Positions 40,257-50,448 of a stretch of DNA of 64,000 nucleotides are shown piece after piece. The DNA is taken from the NCBI RefSeq assembly GCF_051955275.1, contig NZ_JBQCGW010000220.1:20192-84191 (forward strand), given 5' to 3'. Below the pieces are notes generated by a model. The model was not told the DNA's origin and ran no database searches. It was given only the letters and a program-made list of their open reading frames with translations. The translations under genes and the position numbers were made by a program. Positions within the stretch are counted from its first letter, which is position 1, and the number at the start of each line of letters is the position of its first letter. This stretch comes from Pseudobacter sp051955275 (GTDB lineage: Bacteria; Bacteroidota; Bacteroidia; Chitinophagales; Chitinophagaceae).

Positions 40257-43178
40257 TTATTGTTTGATGAAACGGCTAACAAGTCTGGTTTTATTTTCAA
40301 CCGTGATCTCCAGTTGGTAAATGCCGGGCTTCAGTGTGCTCACTGCAACCTGCTGTACCTGCACTGATGATTGCTGGAAGAAATTGATCCTGCGTATCAG
40401 TCCACCTGTAGCATCATAGATCTTCAACTGTGCATTGCCGCTGAGTTTGCTGGTAGTTTCCACATTAATGGTGGTAGTAGCAGGGCTTGGATAGATCCTC
40501 AGTTTATCAGCGGTGGCACCGGTCTCTTTCACGTCGGTGGACACACTAAGCAGTTGCGCTTCCGTGTTCACAGTTTGTGCAGCTACTTTAGCTGAAACAG
40601 CTGAAACTATTACCAGCACTGTATCTGCGCGTGGCACCCAGTCCTTGCCCCAAACCATCACCTCAAAGCTGTAGATGCCTTCCACCAGGTTGGTGATAGG
40701 TGTGATCACAGCCGCAGGGTTGCCGATTGTGAATTGGGCAGGTCCGCTGATCTTCCTCCATTTGTATTCTTTGATCTGACCCAGCGGATCAACAGAGGCG
40801 GAAGCATTCAGTGAAGCGCTGTTGGTAGGCAGCGTGATAGCGATATCAGGTCCCGCATTGGCCAGTCCAGCTTTCACATCACCACTGTTGTTATTCCCAC
40901 CTGTAGCGGATTTCACGGTCACCAGCATGGTGTCTGCACGTGGTACCCAGTCCTTACCCCAAACCATTACTTCAAAGCTGTACAATCCTGCGGTAAGGTT
41001 GGTGATGGTAGTGATGGGAGCAGCCGCATTCACGATAGTGGCAGTGCCGCCGCTGATCTTCCTCCATTTGTATTCCTTGATCTGACCCAGCGGATCCACG
41101 GAGGCAGAGGCATTCACAGTTACAGTATTTACTGGAAGCGTGATGGTCACATCAGCTCCGGCATTGGCCAGTCCTGCTTTGGGATCGGCAGTATTACCGG
41201 GGTTTCCGGTACCGCTGCCTGCTTTCACGATCACCTGAACTGTATCTGCACGTGGGATCCAGTTATGGTTCCATACCATCAGTTCAAAGCTGTAAGTTCC
41301 TTCAGCCAGGTTGTTGAGAGCGGTCACAGCTGCTGCAGGGTTTGCAATAGCAAACTGTGCAGGACCGGTGAGTTTTCTCCATTTGTATTCTTTGATCACA
41401 TTACCGGTTGGGTTCACGGAAGCTGAACCGTTCAGCGTGGTGCTGTTGGTGGGTAATGTGATAGTGATGTCTGCGCCGGCATTTGCAATCACAGGCTGTT
41501 CAGCCGGAGGATTGGTGGTAGCGCCCTTCACTGTGATGTACACGGAGTCCCCTTTCGGCTGTGCCTGGTGGTTCCATGCTGTGAGCCTGAAACCATAAGT
41601 GCCTGCTTCCATATTGGTAACATCGGTGCTGGATGCGGCGGGGTTAACGATGGTGCCTTTGGCGGGGCCACTGAATTTAACCCACTCGTACCGTACGATA
41701 TTTCCATCGGGGTCATTTGATTTCGTGCCATCCAGCTTCACTGAGTTTACAGGAAGGGTGATGGTCTGGTCAGCACCTGCATCCACGATCCAGGCTGTTG
41801 GCTTGTCTGCTGTTTTGTTCACAGTAACGGTTACATCGTCCTGTGCAGTGGCGCCTTTATCGTCAGTTACTTTAAGTCTGAATACATAAGTACCTACAGC
41901 CAGGCTGTTCACCGCAGTGTTAGCGCTGTTAGGGGCTGCGATAGTACCTTCTGCAGGACCGCTTACCTTGGTCCAGTTATAGGACGCGATGCTGCCATCA
42001 GGGTCTGAAGAAGTAGAGCCGTTGAGGGTAACGCTGTTGGCGGGGGCAGTGATAGTGATATCATTGCCTGCTTTGGCTACAGGACTCTGGTTGCCGGTTC
42101 CGGCTCCGTTGGTAACGGTGATGGTCACCTGGGCGGTGGTCCAGTCGGCACGGTCATCAACCGCTTTCACTTCATATACATAAGTACCTGCCTGTGTGAG
42201 GCCTGTAACGGTAGTAATACCGTTCGTAGAAACCGGTGTGGAAATTGATCCGAAGGAAGGGCCGGAGATCTTGCTCCATATATAGCGGACCAGTTTTCCG
42301 TCCCTGTCGGAGGATGCGCCTGCATTGAGCGTTACCGTAGCAGTGCCGGTAGTGATCGATTGATTGCTGCCGGCATTGGCAACGGGGCGTACGTTCGGCG
42401 GCAGACTTTTGTTCTGCGCCAGGAACCATTCATAGATATTGGGATTCTGGTTATTGTAGCCGATATCATACACACGGTCCCAGATCCAGTGACCGCCTGT
42501 AGGCCATAAAGTGAAATAAGGTTTTACGGTAGGATTGAGGGCATTCAGCGCATTGATGGCGCCTTTGGTACAGGTCACAGGGGCGGCACTGTTATCGTCT
42601 TCTGCGTGGAAGGCCCAGATAGGAAGGTTTGCATTGGTCATATTAGACCAGGTGGCATTGGTACAGGCTCCGCAGGAAACGCCGATGGCAGCAAGGCGTT
42701 TGGCGTTATCGAGAGAAGTGCCTGCATACTGCCAGGTGCCGCCACCGCCCATACTGAGACCGGTAAGGATGATACGGTTCGGGTCGATGCGGAGGTTTTT
42801 GGTAGCATACTCGATCAGTTCATCTACGTACCAGTTCTGCCACCATCCGTACTGTGAGTTGAGCTGCGGGGTCAGTACAATGAAAGATTCGGTTTTGCCG
42901 TTCCAGGTGAAGGTCATGGTAGCACCTTCATCGATCCTGCGTGGGAGACCGTTCCAGCACGCGTTCTTGAGTTGTGTGGTGCCGTCACCTTTTTCTCCTG
43001 CGCCATGCAGGAAGATGATCAGCGGGTGGGTCCTGGCATCCTGTTTGTAATCAGGAGGTAAGAACTGGTAGAACCCAATATACTGGCCGTTTTTGGCTGT
43101 GATTCCTTTGGGTTCATGTTGCGCTGCGGCGGACATCGTGATCAGGATGCCGAGCATGCAGAGTAAAAAGTTTCTCAT
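40257..43178 (-). CDS. T9SS-secreted esterase-like protein with six PKD-like repeats
   Basis: This 973-residue secreted protein starts from MRNFLLCMLGILITMSAAAQ, a signal peptide. The hydrolase domain (about residues 22-260) has an alpha/beta-hydrolase fold: oxyanion turn IIFLHGAGEKG, nucleophile Ser142 in ILTGLSMGGGG, probable acid Asp194 or Asp195 in AFHAEDDNSAAP, and probable His230 in PTGGHWIWDRV. Six PKD-like repeats of about 95 residues follow (from NVRPVANAGSNQ). A type A sorting domain closes the protein (LRIYPSPATTTINVE ... LKPGIYQLEI ... RFIKQ). It resembles secreted feruloyl/acetyl-xylan esterases or PHB depolymerases; the substrate is unknown. A close paralogue follows upstream at 43835. 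Confidence 0.9.
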   Translation of the reverse strand: MRNFLLCMLGILITMSAAAQHEPKGITAKNGQYIGFYQFLPPDYKQDARTHPLIIFLHGAGEKGDGTTQLKNACWNGLPRRIDEGATMTFTWNGKTESFIVLTPQLNSQYGWWQNWYVDELIEYATKNLRIDPNRIILTGLSMGGGGTWQYAGTSLDNAKRLAAIGVSCGACTNATWSNMTNANLPIWAFHAEDDNSAAPVTCTKGAINALNALNPTVKPYFTLWPTGGHWIWDRVYDIGYNNQNPNIYEWFLAQNKSLPPNVRPVANAGSNQSITTGTATVTLNAGASSDRDGKLVRYIWSKISGPSFGSISTPVSTNGITTVTGLTQAGTYVYEVKAVDDRADWTTAQVTITVTNGAGTGNQSPVAKAGNDITITAPANSVTLNGSTSSDPDGSIASYNWTKVSGPAEGTIAAPNSANTAVNSLAVGTYVFRLKVTDDKGATAQDDVTVTVNKTADKPTAWIVDAGADQTITLPVNSVKLDGTKSNDPDGNIVRYEWVKFSGPAKGTIVNPAASSTDVTNMEAGTYGFRLTAWNHQAQPKGDSVYITVKGATTNPPAEQPVIANAGADITITLPTNSTTLNGSASVNPTGNVIKEYKWRKLTGPAQFAIANPAAAVTALNNLAEGTYSFELMVWNHNWIPRADTVQVIVKAGSGTGNPGNTADPKAGLANAGADVTITLPVNTVTVNASASVDPLGQIKEYKWRKISGGTATIVNAAAPITTITNLTAGLYSFEVMVWGKDWVPRADTMLVTVKSATGGNNNSGDVKAGLANAGPDIAITLPTNSASLNASASVDPLGQIKEYKWRKISGPAQFTIGNPAAVITPITNLVEGIYSFEVMVWGKDWVPRADTVLVIVSAVSAKVAAQTVNTEAQLLSVSTDVKETGATADKLRIYPSPATTTINVETTSKLSGNAQLKIYDATGGLIRRINFFQQSSVQVQQVAVSTLKPGIYQLEITVENKTRLVSRFIKQ

Positions 43179-43447
43179 AGAAATTCTAAATGTGTTTCCC
43201 GGTAAAAAAAATAGTTTCCTGGTACGATCATTTTGCAATGATCATAGTCCAGTGACTACAATGCCTCAAAGCATTGCTGCCACTGCGTTGCAGACCTGTG
43301 AAAATTGTATAGATAAGGAATATGGCGAAACCGGCATCTATAAAGATCGCATCATCCCAAGGCACTTTTGAAAGGGCGGGAGCTAAAACGGACTTTACTA
43401 ATCGGACTAACCGGGGATTAAATAGGGAACGATTTTCTGTCCCAAAA

Positions 43448-43483
43448 TGCGCAATTACTATACCAATATGTTGTAATTGCGCA
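43448..43483. promoter_or_regulatory. 11-bp perfect inverted repeat, possible operator
   Basis: TGCGCAATTAC (43448-43458) is the exact reverse complement of GTAATTGCGCA (43473-43483), with 14 bases between. It lies 270 bases upstream of the 973-residue esterase-PKD gene. There is no T tail, so an operator is more likely than a terminator. Confidence 0.35.
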
Positions 43484-43751
43484 ACAATTTTGCCACGGTT
43501 GAGTAAAACAGCACACAGTTATTGCAAGTAAACGCTCTGAATGCAAGGAATCGAACGTGTTAGAAAAAAAAGTTTTTTTTTGAAACTGTAAAAGCCAGTG
43601 TTGACAAGGGTTTGAGAAGACTCGAAAAAACAGCCATTAGTATAGTGACGATTGAAACACCGGATGATGCACAGGCAAAAAAAAATCACCTGCTTAAAAG
43701 GAGAGCGACCGGCGGCACTGCTGAGACATCCTTCACATACTTTGAGTGTTA

Positions 43752-43784
43752 CCAATCGCTCGCCTCCCGGCGGGTGATCTCTAT
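43752..43784. repeat. REP-like element, diverged half copy
   Basis: The stretch CCAATCGCTCGCCTCCCGGC and the following GGGTGATCTCTAT align with CCAGTCGCTCGCGTCCCCGC and GAGTGACTTCTAT of the 12300 element. The hairpin has become CGCC/GGCG. It lies 51 bases beyond the end of the 1696-residue gene. Confidence 0.6.
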
Positions 43785-43834
43785 ATGGCGCCCTGGCATA
43801 AAACCTTATCCGGGGCGGATTTCAACGCTAACAG

Positions 43835-46800
43835 CTACTGCTTCACAAACCTGGTGACCATCGTTTTTTTGTTCGCGATATTGATCTGCAGGTAATATAC
43901 TCCCGGCAGCAGATCCACTACTGAGATCTCCTGAACACTTACAGACTGTGACCTCGGGATCACAAAGCGCCTTACTGTATGTCCGCTCATGTTCAATATG
44001 GTACCTATGGCCTCACCTTCTGTATCGCTGATCAGACGCAGCTTAGCAACGCTCTTGGCAGGATTCGGATACAGGGCCAGCTCTTCAGTATACTTGAAAT
44101 TATTCACCACATGCACCTTCATGGTGTCTTTGCTCACAGCTCCCTTATTGTCTACTACTATCAGCTCAAACTCATACACACCAACGATCAACGCTGTTGC
44201 ATACGTAGTGATCTCATTAGGAGTGGCCAGTATGGATTCGCGTGGGCCATCTATCTGCCTCCACCTGGCGGAAGTGATCAGGCCATCCGGATCGAAAGAA
44301 CCGTTGGCATCCAGGAAGGCTACATTGGCCGGAACCGCAATGGTAGTGTCTTTGCCGGCAACCGCTACAGGCGCTTTATTGGGCGCAGGATTCACCGTTA
44401 CCTTCACGGTGTCTTTGTCGATGCCGCCCCTGTCGTCTGTTACAACCAGTTCAAATTCATGAACACCGGCCGCTGCACCGATAACGGTAGCAAGCTTGGT
44501 AGCACTGTTGTTGATGGTGACTGTACCCGGACCGCTGATGCGTGACCATTTCCAGACTGAAATGCTTCCATCCTGGTCGGATGAAGCGCTGCCATTCAAC
44601 TGGATCAGCGGATTGGGAAGCGTTACGCTGAAATCCACGCCTGCATTGGCTGTTGGGAGCCTGTTCGGCGGGATCACCACTGGCTTCACAATCACTTTCA
44701 CAGTGGCTTTGGCGGTAAGGCCACCAGCATCCGTTACCTGTAACTGGAATGTGTAAGTTCCGTCAGTAAGTGCTGATACTACTGTTTTGGCGGCTGCCGG
44801 ACTGGCGATGGAATATGGTGTTGGTCCGTTCACATAAGTCCAGGCATAGGTGAGCGTCTTGCCTTCCGGATCGGAAGAGGCAGAGCCATCGAGGGTTACT
44901 GACTGAACAGGCAATGTAATGGTGATGTCTGTTCCTGCATTGGCTACAGGTGCTTTATTGGGTACATCGTTCACGGTCACTTTCACCGTGTCTTTACCAA
45001 TGCCGCTTCTGTTGTCTGTTACAACCAGTTCAAAAGTATATACGCCAGGGATCACACCGGTAACGGTGGCCAGACTTGTTTCGGAATTTGTAATCACCGG
45101 AACATTCGGGCCGGTTACACGGGTCCACTTCCAGGAAACGATGGTGCCGTCTTCATCTGTTGAACTGCCACCATTGAGCTGGATCAGCGGGTTAGGCAGG
45201 GTAACACTGAAATCCGTACCTGCATTGGCTTTTGGAAGCTTGTTAGCCGGCATAGGATGCACCACTACTTTCACCACATCCGTAGCAGTGAGGCCACCCG
45301 GGTCTTTCACCAGCAGCTGGAATTCATAAGTTCCTTCCACCAGGCCGCTCACGGTTGTTTTTGCAGCAGCCGCGGTTGTGATAGCATATGAGTTGGGGCC
45401 GCTCTTGTAGCTCCAGGTATAAGTAAGTGTTTTTCCTTCCGGATCGGAAGACAGGCTTCCATCCAGGTTGGCTATCTGTACAGGCAATGTGATGGAGATA
45501 TCCGCACCTGCATTGGCAACCGGTGGTTTATTGGGATCCGGGTTCACCACAACCTTCACTTCATCGGAAGATTTGAGGCCACCAATATCTGTTACAGTCA
45601 GTTTGAATGTATAGGTGCCGAGCGTGAGGCCGTTGATAGCAGTGCTGGCTGCATTCTTATTGACGATGGTGTAACCGGCAGGACCGTTCACATACTCCCA
45701 GAGGTAGGTGAGGGTTTTGCCTTCGGGATCAGAGGAAGCACTGCCATCAAGCGTGGCTGTTTGTACAGGCAATGCAATAGAGATATCATTTCCTGCATTG
45801 GCTACAGGTGGTTTGTTTGGATCAGGGTTCACCACGATGCTTACTTCATCGGTTGAAGTAAGACCACCATTATCGGTAACGGTGAGTTTGAATACATAAG
45901 TACCCGCAGTAAGTCCGTTGAGTGCAGTAGTTGCTGCATTCTTATTCACGATATTGTAACTGGCAGGTCCACTCACCCACTCCCAGAGCCAGGTAGTGAT
46001 GCTGCCATCTTCATCTGAACTGCCGCTGCCATCCAGGGAAGTAGTGGCGGGAAGTGTAATGGACTTATCGTTTCCTGCATTGGCCACAGGTGCTTTGTTG
46101 TCTGGTGGGATCACAGGATTCACGATCACTCTTACGTCGTCAGAAGAGCTGAGCCCTGCATCATCAGTAACAGTAAGCCTGAACATATAGGTGCCTTCCA
46201 CCAGGCCGCTGAGGCCGGTAGTGGCGCCGGACGGGTTATCTATAGTATAGGTAGCCGGTCCGCTTACCCATGACCATGCATATGTTTTGATATTGTTATC
46301 GGGATCGCTGCTGGCGCTGCCGTCCAGGCTGGTAGCGGTTGCCGGAAGTGTAATATTGCGGTCTGCACCTGCATTGGCCACTGGCGCCTGGTTGGGTTTT
46401 GGATTCACTTTTACAGTTACATTATCCGAAGCGCTCAGCCCTGCTTCATCTGTAACTGTGAGTTTGAATTCATAAGTACCTTCCACCAGGTTACTGAGGC
46501 CTGTAGTGGCGCTGGAAGGATTATCTATAGTATAGGTAGCGGGACCGCTAACCCATGACCATGCATATGTTTTGATATTGTTGTCGGGATCGCTGCTGGC
46601 GCTGCCATCCAGTGTGGTAGTTGATGTGGGCAGGGTGATATTGCGGTCTGCCCCTGCATTGGCGACAGGCGCCTGATTAGGTCTGGGATTCACTTTCACG
46701 ATCACGATATCGGAAGAGCTCAGTCCTTCTGCATCGGTAACGGTAAGCTGAAATTCATAGGTGCCGGCCGACAGGTTGTTCACGTCAGTAGCTTTGGCGG

Positions 46801-48925
46801 CGCTGTTGGCGAAGGTATGAGAAGCCGGGCCGCTCACTTTCGTCCATGCATACGTGGAAATATTATTATCAGGATCACTGCTGGCGCTGCCATCGAGATA
46901 TGCTCCCTGCGGCAGGGTGATCTCCCGGTCAGGACCTGCATTGGCAACAGGAGCCTGGTTGGCCCTTGCATTCACTTTCACAATTACATTGTCGGAAGAA
47001 CTGAGCCCTCCTGCATCTGTAACGGTGAGCTTGAATTCGTAAGTGCCTGCTTCCAGGTTGTCTACCAAAGTGGAAGCGGCAGACGCATTGGTGAAGGAAT
47101 GAGACGTTGGACCGCTCACTTTCGTCCATGCATAGGTCTTGATATTGTTATCAGGATCGGTGGAGCCACTGCCATCCAGGGTAGTGGACTTCACCGGTAA
47201 AGTGATTTCGCGGTCAGCTCCTGCTTTGGCTACCGGCGCATTGTTCACCGGAGCAGGATTCTTTGAAACAAAGATCTTCAGGGTATCATTCGTGGAGTTG
47301 TACCAGTTATCCCATACACGGATCTTGAATTCGTAGGTGCCTTCCACCAGGCCGGTAACGGTGGTGGTTTTGGCCGTTGCATCGGTGATGGTGTAAGTGG
47401 AAGGCCCGCTTACATAGCTCCATTCATATGCTTTCAGCTCACCATCTGAATCGTAGGATGCGGAGCCATCGAGGGTTGCAGAGTTGGTCGGCAGCTGAAT
47501 ATAAATATCCGGACCAGCTTTCGCGAAGGGCAGGATATTCTGGGGGCTCACCGTAACATCTACCTGGTCTTCTGCAGTCAGGCCATTGTTATCGGTTACT
47601 ACCAGTTTGAAAGTATAATAGCCCAGCGCCAGGTTGCTGACAGTGGGAGTGCTTGTATTATTATTGGTGAAGGTTACAGTTGTAGGTCCTTTCACCTGGC
47701 TCCAGTCCCATTTAACGATGGTGCCATCATCATCGCGTGATGCGGTACCATTCAGTTTTGTGCTTGTATTGGGGTAGAAAACGGTGAAGTCGGAACCGGC
47801 ATTGGCAAAAGGTTTCTTGGTGCCTGGTGCACCTGCCACCACAGTAAGGGTAATATTCTTTGTAACCCAGTCTGCCCGATCATCGATCACTTTCACTTCA
47901 AACACGTAAGTGCCTTCAGTGGTAAGGCCTGTTACATTAATTTTTCCATCGAGCGAAAACAGACCGCTGAGCGTTCCGCCGGGGCCGGACACTTTGGTCC
48001 AGACGTAGCGGATGATCTTTCCATCAGGGTCGCTTGATCCGGATGCATCCAGCACGGCAGTTGCCAGAGAGGAGGTGGTGGTTACATCCGGCGCCACTAT
48101 CACAGGGCGCTTGTTGGGCGCCAGTCCTTTGTTCTGAGCCAGGAACCATTCGTACAGGTTCGGGTCCTGGTTGTTGTGCGTGGGATCATACACGCGGCCC
48201 CAGATCCAGTGGTTACCGGTTTCCCAGGAAGTGAAATAGGGTTTCACTGCGGGGTTACAGGCATTGATGGCATTGATGGTGGCTACGGTACAATTATATG
48301 GAGCAGCACTGTTATCGTCTTTGGCATGGAATGCCCAGATAGGCAGGTTTGCTTTTGCCAGGTTGCAGCGGTCGATACTGTTACAGGCTCCGCAGGAAAC
48401 GCCGATGGCTGCAAACTTCTGGGCATTTGCCAGTGATGCGCCGGCATATTCCCAGGTGCCTCCACCGCCCATGCTGAGGCCGGTCAGAAAGATCCTGTTC
48501 TCATCCACTCGATATGTTTTCTGGGCATAAGCAAGGAGTTCATCCACATACCAGTTGGGCCACCAACCGAACTCGGAGTTAAGCTGAGGGCTGATCACTA
48601 TGAAAGTTTCAGTCTTGCCATTCCAGGTGAATGTCATTGGATTGCCGTCTGCAATGAGACGGGGAGGAGTACCGCTGAGCAGGATATTTCCAAGATCGGA
48701 ACGGCCATTGCCACGTTCGCCATGACCATGAAGGAAGATGATCAGGGGATACTTCAAGGTAGGATTGGCGGAATAATTCGTGGGAACATATTCCAGGAAT
48801 CCGATCTCTTTGCCGTTTTTGGCGGTGATCCAGTTTGACTTTTGTTGGGAAAAACCCGAAAGGGAAAGTATGAAGAGAGACACAAGAAACAACAGCTTCC
48901 TACGCAGAAAGGTAGAGTTCTTCAT
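43835..48925 (-). CDS. T9SS-secreted esterase-like protein with fourteen PKD-like repeats
   Basis: This 1696-residue paralogue of the 973-residue protein has a signal peptide (about residues 1-27, ending LSLSGFSQ). The hydrolase domain (about 30-260) has IIFLHGHGERGNG, Ser151 in FLTGLSMGGGG, Asp203/Asp204 in FHAKDDNSAAP and His239 in WETGNHWIWGRV. Fourteen PKD-like repeats of about 95 residues follow (about 275-1605), each with the pattern ANAG.D..ITLP ... LDGS.S.DPD ... Y.W..VSGP ... GTY.F.L.VTD. The type A sorting domain has LALYPNPAKSVAKLR and DLLPGVYYLQI. The repeats probably form a long stalk that displays the enzyme away from the cell. The ATG lies in a minus-strand gap after the glycosyltransferase operon. 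Confidence 0.92.
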   Translation of the reverse strand: MKNSTFLRRKLLFLVSLFILSLSGFSQQKSNWITAKNGKEIGFLEYVPTNYSANPTLKYPLIIFLHGHGERGNGRSDLGNILLSGTPPRLIADGNPMTFTWNGKTETFIVISPQLNSEFGWWPNWYVDELLAYAQKTYRVDENRIFLTGLSMGGGGTWEYAGASLANAQKFAAIGVSCGACNSIDRCNLAKANLPIWAFHAKDDNSAAPYNCTVATINAINACNPAVKPYFTSWETGNHWIWGRVYDPTHNNQDPNLYEWFLAQNKGLAPNKRPVIVAPDVTTTSSLATAVLDASGSSDPDGKIIRYVWTKVSGPGGTLSGLFSLDGKINVTGLTTEGTYVFEVKVIDDRADWVTKNITLTVVAGAPGTKKPFANAGSDFTVFYPNTSTKLNGTASRDDDGTIVKWDWSQVKGPTTVTFTNNNTSTPTVSNLALGYYTFKLVVTDNNGLTAEDQVDVTVSPQNILPFAKAGPDIYIQLPTNSATLDGSASYDSDGELKAYEWSYVSGPSTYTITDATAKTTTVTGLVEGTYEFKIRVWDNWYNSTNDTLKIFVSKNPAPVNNAPVAKAGADREITLPVKSTTLDGSGSTDPDNNIKTYAWTKVSGPTSHSFTNASAASTLVDNLEAGTYEFKLTVTDAGGLSSSDNVIVKVNARANQAPVANAGPDREITLPQGAYLDGSASSDPDNNISTYAWTKVSGPASHTFANSAAKATDVNNLSAGTYEFQLTVTDAEGLSSSDIVIVKVNPRPNQAPVANAGADRNITLPTSTTTLDGSASSDPDNNIKTYAWSWVSGPATYTIDNPSSATTGLSNLVEGTYEFKLTVTDEAGLSASDNVTVKVNPKPNQAPVANAGADRNITLPATATSLDGSASSDPDNNIKTYAWSWVSGPATYTIDNPSGATTGLSGLVEGTYMFRLTVTDDAGLSSSDDVRVIVNPVIPPDNKAPVANAGNDKSITLPATTSLDGSGSSDEDGSITTWLWEWVSGPASYNIVNKNAATTALNGLTAGTYVFKLTVTDNGGLTSTDEVSIVVNPDPNKPPVANAGNDISIALPVQTATLDGSASSDPEGKTLTYLWEYVNGPAGYTIVNKNAASTAINGLTLGTYTFKLTVTDIGGLKSSDEVKVVVNPDPNKPPVANAGADISITLPVQIANLDGSLSSDPEGKTLTYTWSYKSGPNSYAITTAAAAKTTVSGLVEGTYEFQLLVKDPGGLTATDVVKVVVHPMPANKLPKANAGTDFSVTLPNPLIQLNGGSSTDEDGTIVSWKWTRVTGPNVPVITNSETSLATVTGVIPGVYTFELVVTDNRSGIGKDTVKVTVNDVPNKAPVANAGTDITITLPVQSVTLDGSASSDPEGKTLTYAWTYVNGPTPYSIASPAAAKTVVSALTDGTYTFQLQVTDAGGLTAKATVKVIVKPVVIPPNRLPTANAGVDFSVTLPNPLIQLNGSASSDQDGSISVWKWSRISGPGTVTINNSATKLATVIGAAAGVHEFELVVTDDRGGIDKDTVKVTVNPAPNKAPVAVAGKDTTIAVPANVAFLDANGSFDPDGLITSARWRQIDGPRESILATPNEITTYATALIVGVYEFELIVVDNKGAVSKDTMKVHVVNNFKYTEELALYPNPAKSVAKLRLISDTEGEAIGTILNMSGHTVRRFVIPRSQSVSVQEISVVDLLPGVYYLQINIANKKTMVTRFVKQ
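44110..48103 (-). repeat. Tandem array of about 285-bp PKD-encoding repeats
   Basis: Fourteen in-frame units of about 95 codons lie end to end inside the 1696-residue gene. Units 6 and 7 are almost identical (both contain DPDNNIKTYAWSWVSGPATY). Units 10-11 and 12-13 look like a duplicated pair: 10 and 12 share SSDPEGKTLTY, and 11 and 13 share DFSVTLPNPLIQLNG. Boundaries are approximate. Confidence 0.85.
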
Positions 48926-49238
48926 AAGGAGATTGATTTTTCGGTATTAGGATTTATTGGATACAGGACACAGGGTATTGTATGGCAGTTCATATACAAT
49001 AACCTTACCAAGTAACGAAAAAATACGATGATACGATACATTAGAGCCACGGTTTTTTGACAGATGAATTTGACAATTGTCAATCGTAGTTCTTCTAGTG
49101 TACAGAGGTAAGCGTGGGTTTAGTAAGTAAGCAAAGAAACAGCAAAAGCAGGGCCATTTCACACACGTGAGCAAAAACCTGACCTAATGTGGAAAAAAAT
49201 AATGTTGAGGAAACACAGTACCCGTCTGCGTTGCAGCT
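48926..49238. other. Intergenic region upstream of the 1696-residue gene
   Basis: These 313 bases lie between the 3' end of a glycosyltransferase gene and the start of the esterase-PKD gene, both on the minus strand. An imperfect inverted repeat (GGTATTGTATG with CATATACAATAACC, about 48974-49004) lies 50-80 bases before the start codon. No gene is seen. Confidence 0.5.
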
Positions 49239-50447
49239 TTAGTTGTTTTGTTCCTGAGTGAATGCTTTGGGAGTGTGAAGGAATTCTTTCCTGCTCACTT
49301 TCATTCGGAAAAGCGCCCGTACAATACTCCACATCAGCAGTGGAATATGCAGTAAAGCACGCAGGGTTTGCCAGGAATAAAAGTTGGTTGGAATGGATAT
49401 GATAAATGTCAAAAAATATAGAGCGGTCAACCCGGCCCACCATAAATAGGGTGGATAGAGGAAATATACGCCACTTACCTGCTCTATCAGAAAGAGCAAA
49501 AAGAAGAGGCAGTAGCTGATCAGGAAGATCAGGCGGGGAGGGGCGAGGTTAGCAAAAAGCTTGTTCCAGTAATCTCTTGTCTTAGGTAATGGTCCTTGAT
49601 TTTTATCAAAGAAGAGGCGGAGGTGAATGATCTGCGATTCCATCCAGCGGGTGCGCTGGCGTTCGAACACCGCCTTGCTGCTCACTTTTTCATCCAGTAC
49701 ATAAGCATCGTCGATGAACTCGATGCAGATATCGGCCTTCATGGTCTCGAAGTCAACTTCACGGTCGCAGGCGGGGTTCCCCAGGATACCCGGCTTATTG
49801 TAAATGCTTTTGAGTTTGGCGAATTCAAAGGCCATTCCGGAGCCGATGGTATTGCTGCTGAAGCCGAGTGCACGCTGTCCGCGGCGGAAGATATGGTTGT
49901 TGATCTCTTCGCTCATGGCATCCAGTACGGCAACCGGGGTATTGCGGTTCTTGGCGATACGGTGGCATTGAACTGCCCTGAAACCCTTGTGGAATGCGGC
50001 ATTTACTTTCTCCAGGGTGCCGGGCATCATGATATTGTCCGCATCGATGATGATGGCTATCTCGTATTCGTTCTCCGGTATATGGTTGAGGAGCTGGTTG
50101 AGTGATCTGGCCTTGCTGCTGAGCTCAAACTGTACTTCTACCAGGTTGATGCGGTAGGTTAGCAGCTGGGCGATGGTTTCGGGCTGCAGCTGGTCTGCGG
50201 CCACAAAAATGGTGAAGCGGTCAGAAGGGTAGTCGTGCTCCAGCGCCTTCTTCACCGTATTGATAATGATATGATCCTCCTTATAGGTTGGTATCAGTAC
50301 GGCAATCTTCTTCTTGTCGGGATGCGGTGTATACTTCGGTGAACGGTACAGTTTACCTGCCACTGCAGCTGCAAAGAAGTAGAGGGTATTGATAGCGAGA
50401 TACACAAAAAGGATCCCGAAAACGATATGTAGAAGCGTGAGTGCCAT
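49239..50447 (-). CDS. Membrane family 2 glycosyltransferase
   Basis: This is a 402-residue processive-type GT2 enzyme. An N-terminal transmembrane helix (LLHIVFGILFVYLAINTLYF) precedes the catalytic domain with VLIPTYKEDHIIINTV, the DxD-like IIIDADNIM, acceptor-site FIDDAYVLDEK and the QxxRW-type motif ERQRTRWMESQ. Two or three C-terminal transmembrane helices follow (LIFLISYCLFFLLFL, LTALYFLTFIISIP). It likely extends a polysaccharide at the inner membrane. It begins one base after the stop of the upstream glycosyltransferase, so the two are tightly coupled. Confidence 0.93.
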   Translation of the reverse strand: MALTLLHIVFGILFVYLAINTLYFFAAAVAGKLYRSPKYTPHPDKKKIAVLIPTYKEDHIIINTVKKALEHDYPSDRFTIFVAADQLQPETIAQLLTYRINLVEVQFELSSKARSLNQLLNHIPENEYEIAIIIDADNIMMPGTLEKVNAAFHKGFRAVQCHRIAKNRNTPVAVLDAMSEEINNHIFRRGQRALGFSSNTIGSGMAFEFAKLKSIYNKPGILGNPACDREVDFETMKADICIEFIDDAYVLDEKVSSKAVFERQRTRWMESQIIHLRLFFDKNQGPLPKTRDYWNKLFANLAPPRLIFLISYCLFFLLFLIEQVSGVYFLYPPYLWWAGLTALYFLTFIISIPTNFYSWQTLRALLHIPLLMWSIVRALFRMKVSRKEFLHTPKAFTQEQNN

Positions 50448-50448
50448 A

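Larger units (their letters stand above)
43179..43834. other. Intergenic region between the two esterase-PKD genes
   Basis: I support no gene in these 656 bases. It should hold the promoter of the 973-residue protein and the 3' flank of the 1696-residue protein. It contains a perfect 11-bp inverted repeat (43448-43483) and a diverged half copy of the palindromic repeat family (43752-43784). Short frames here have no recognisable features. Confidence 0.6.

Noticed and set aside
43322..43857. Short plus-strand frames in the gap between the two esterase-PKD genes
   Set aside because: They overlap each other and the repeat, with no protein-like pattern.
44110..48103. Regular DNA-level repeats first considered as a CRISPR array or minisatellite
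   Set aside because: The period is about 285 bases, in frame, and encodes PKD-like domains; there are no short repeats with unique spacers.
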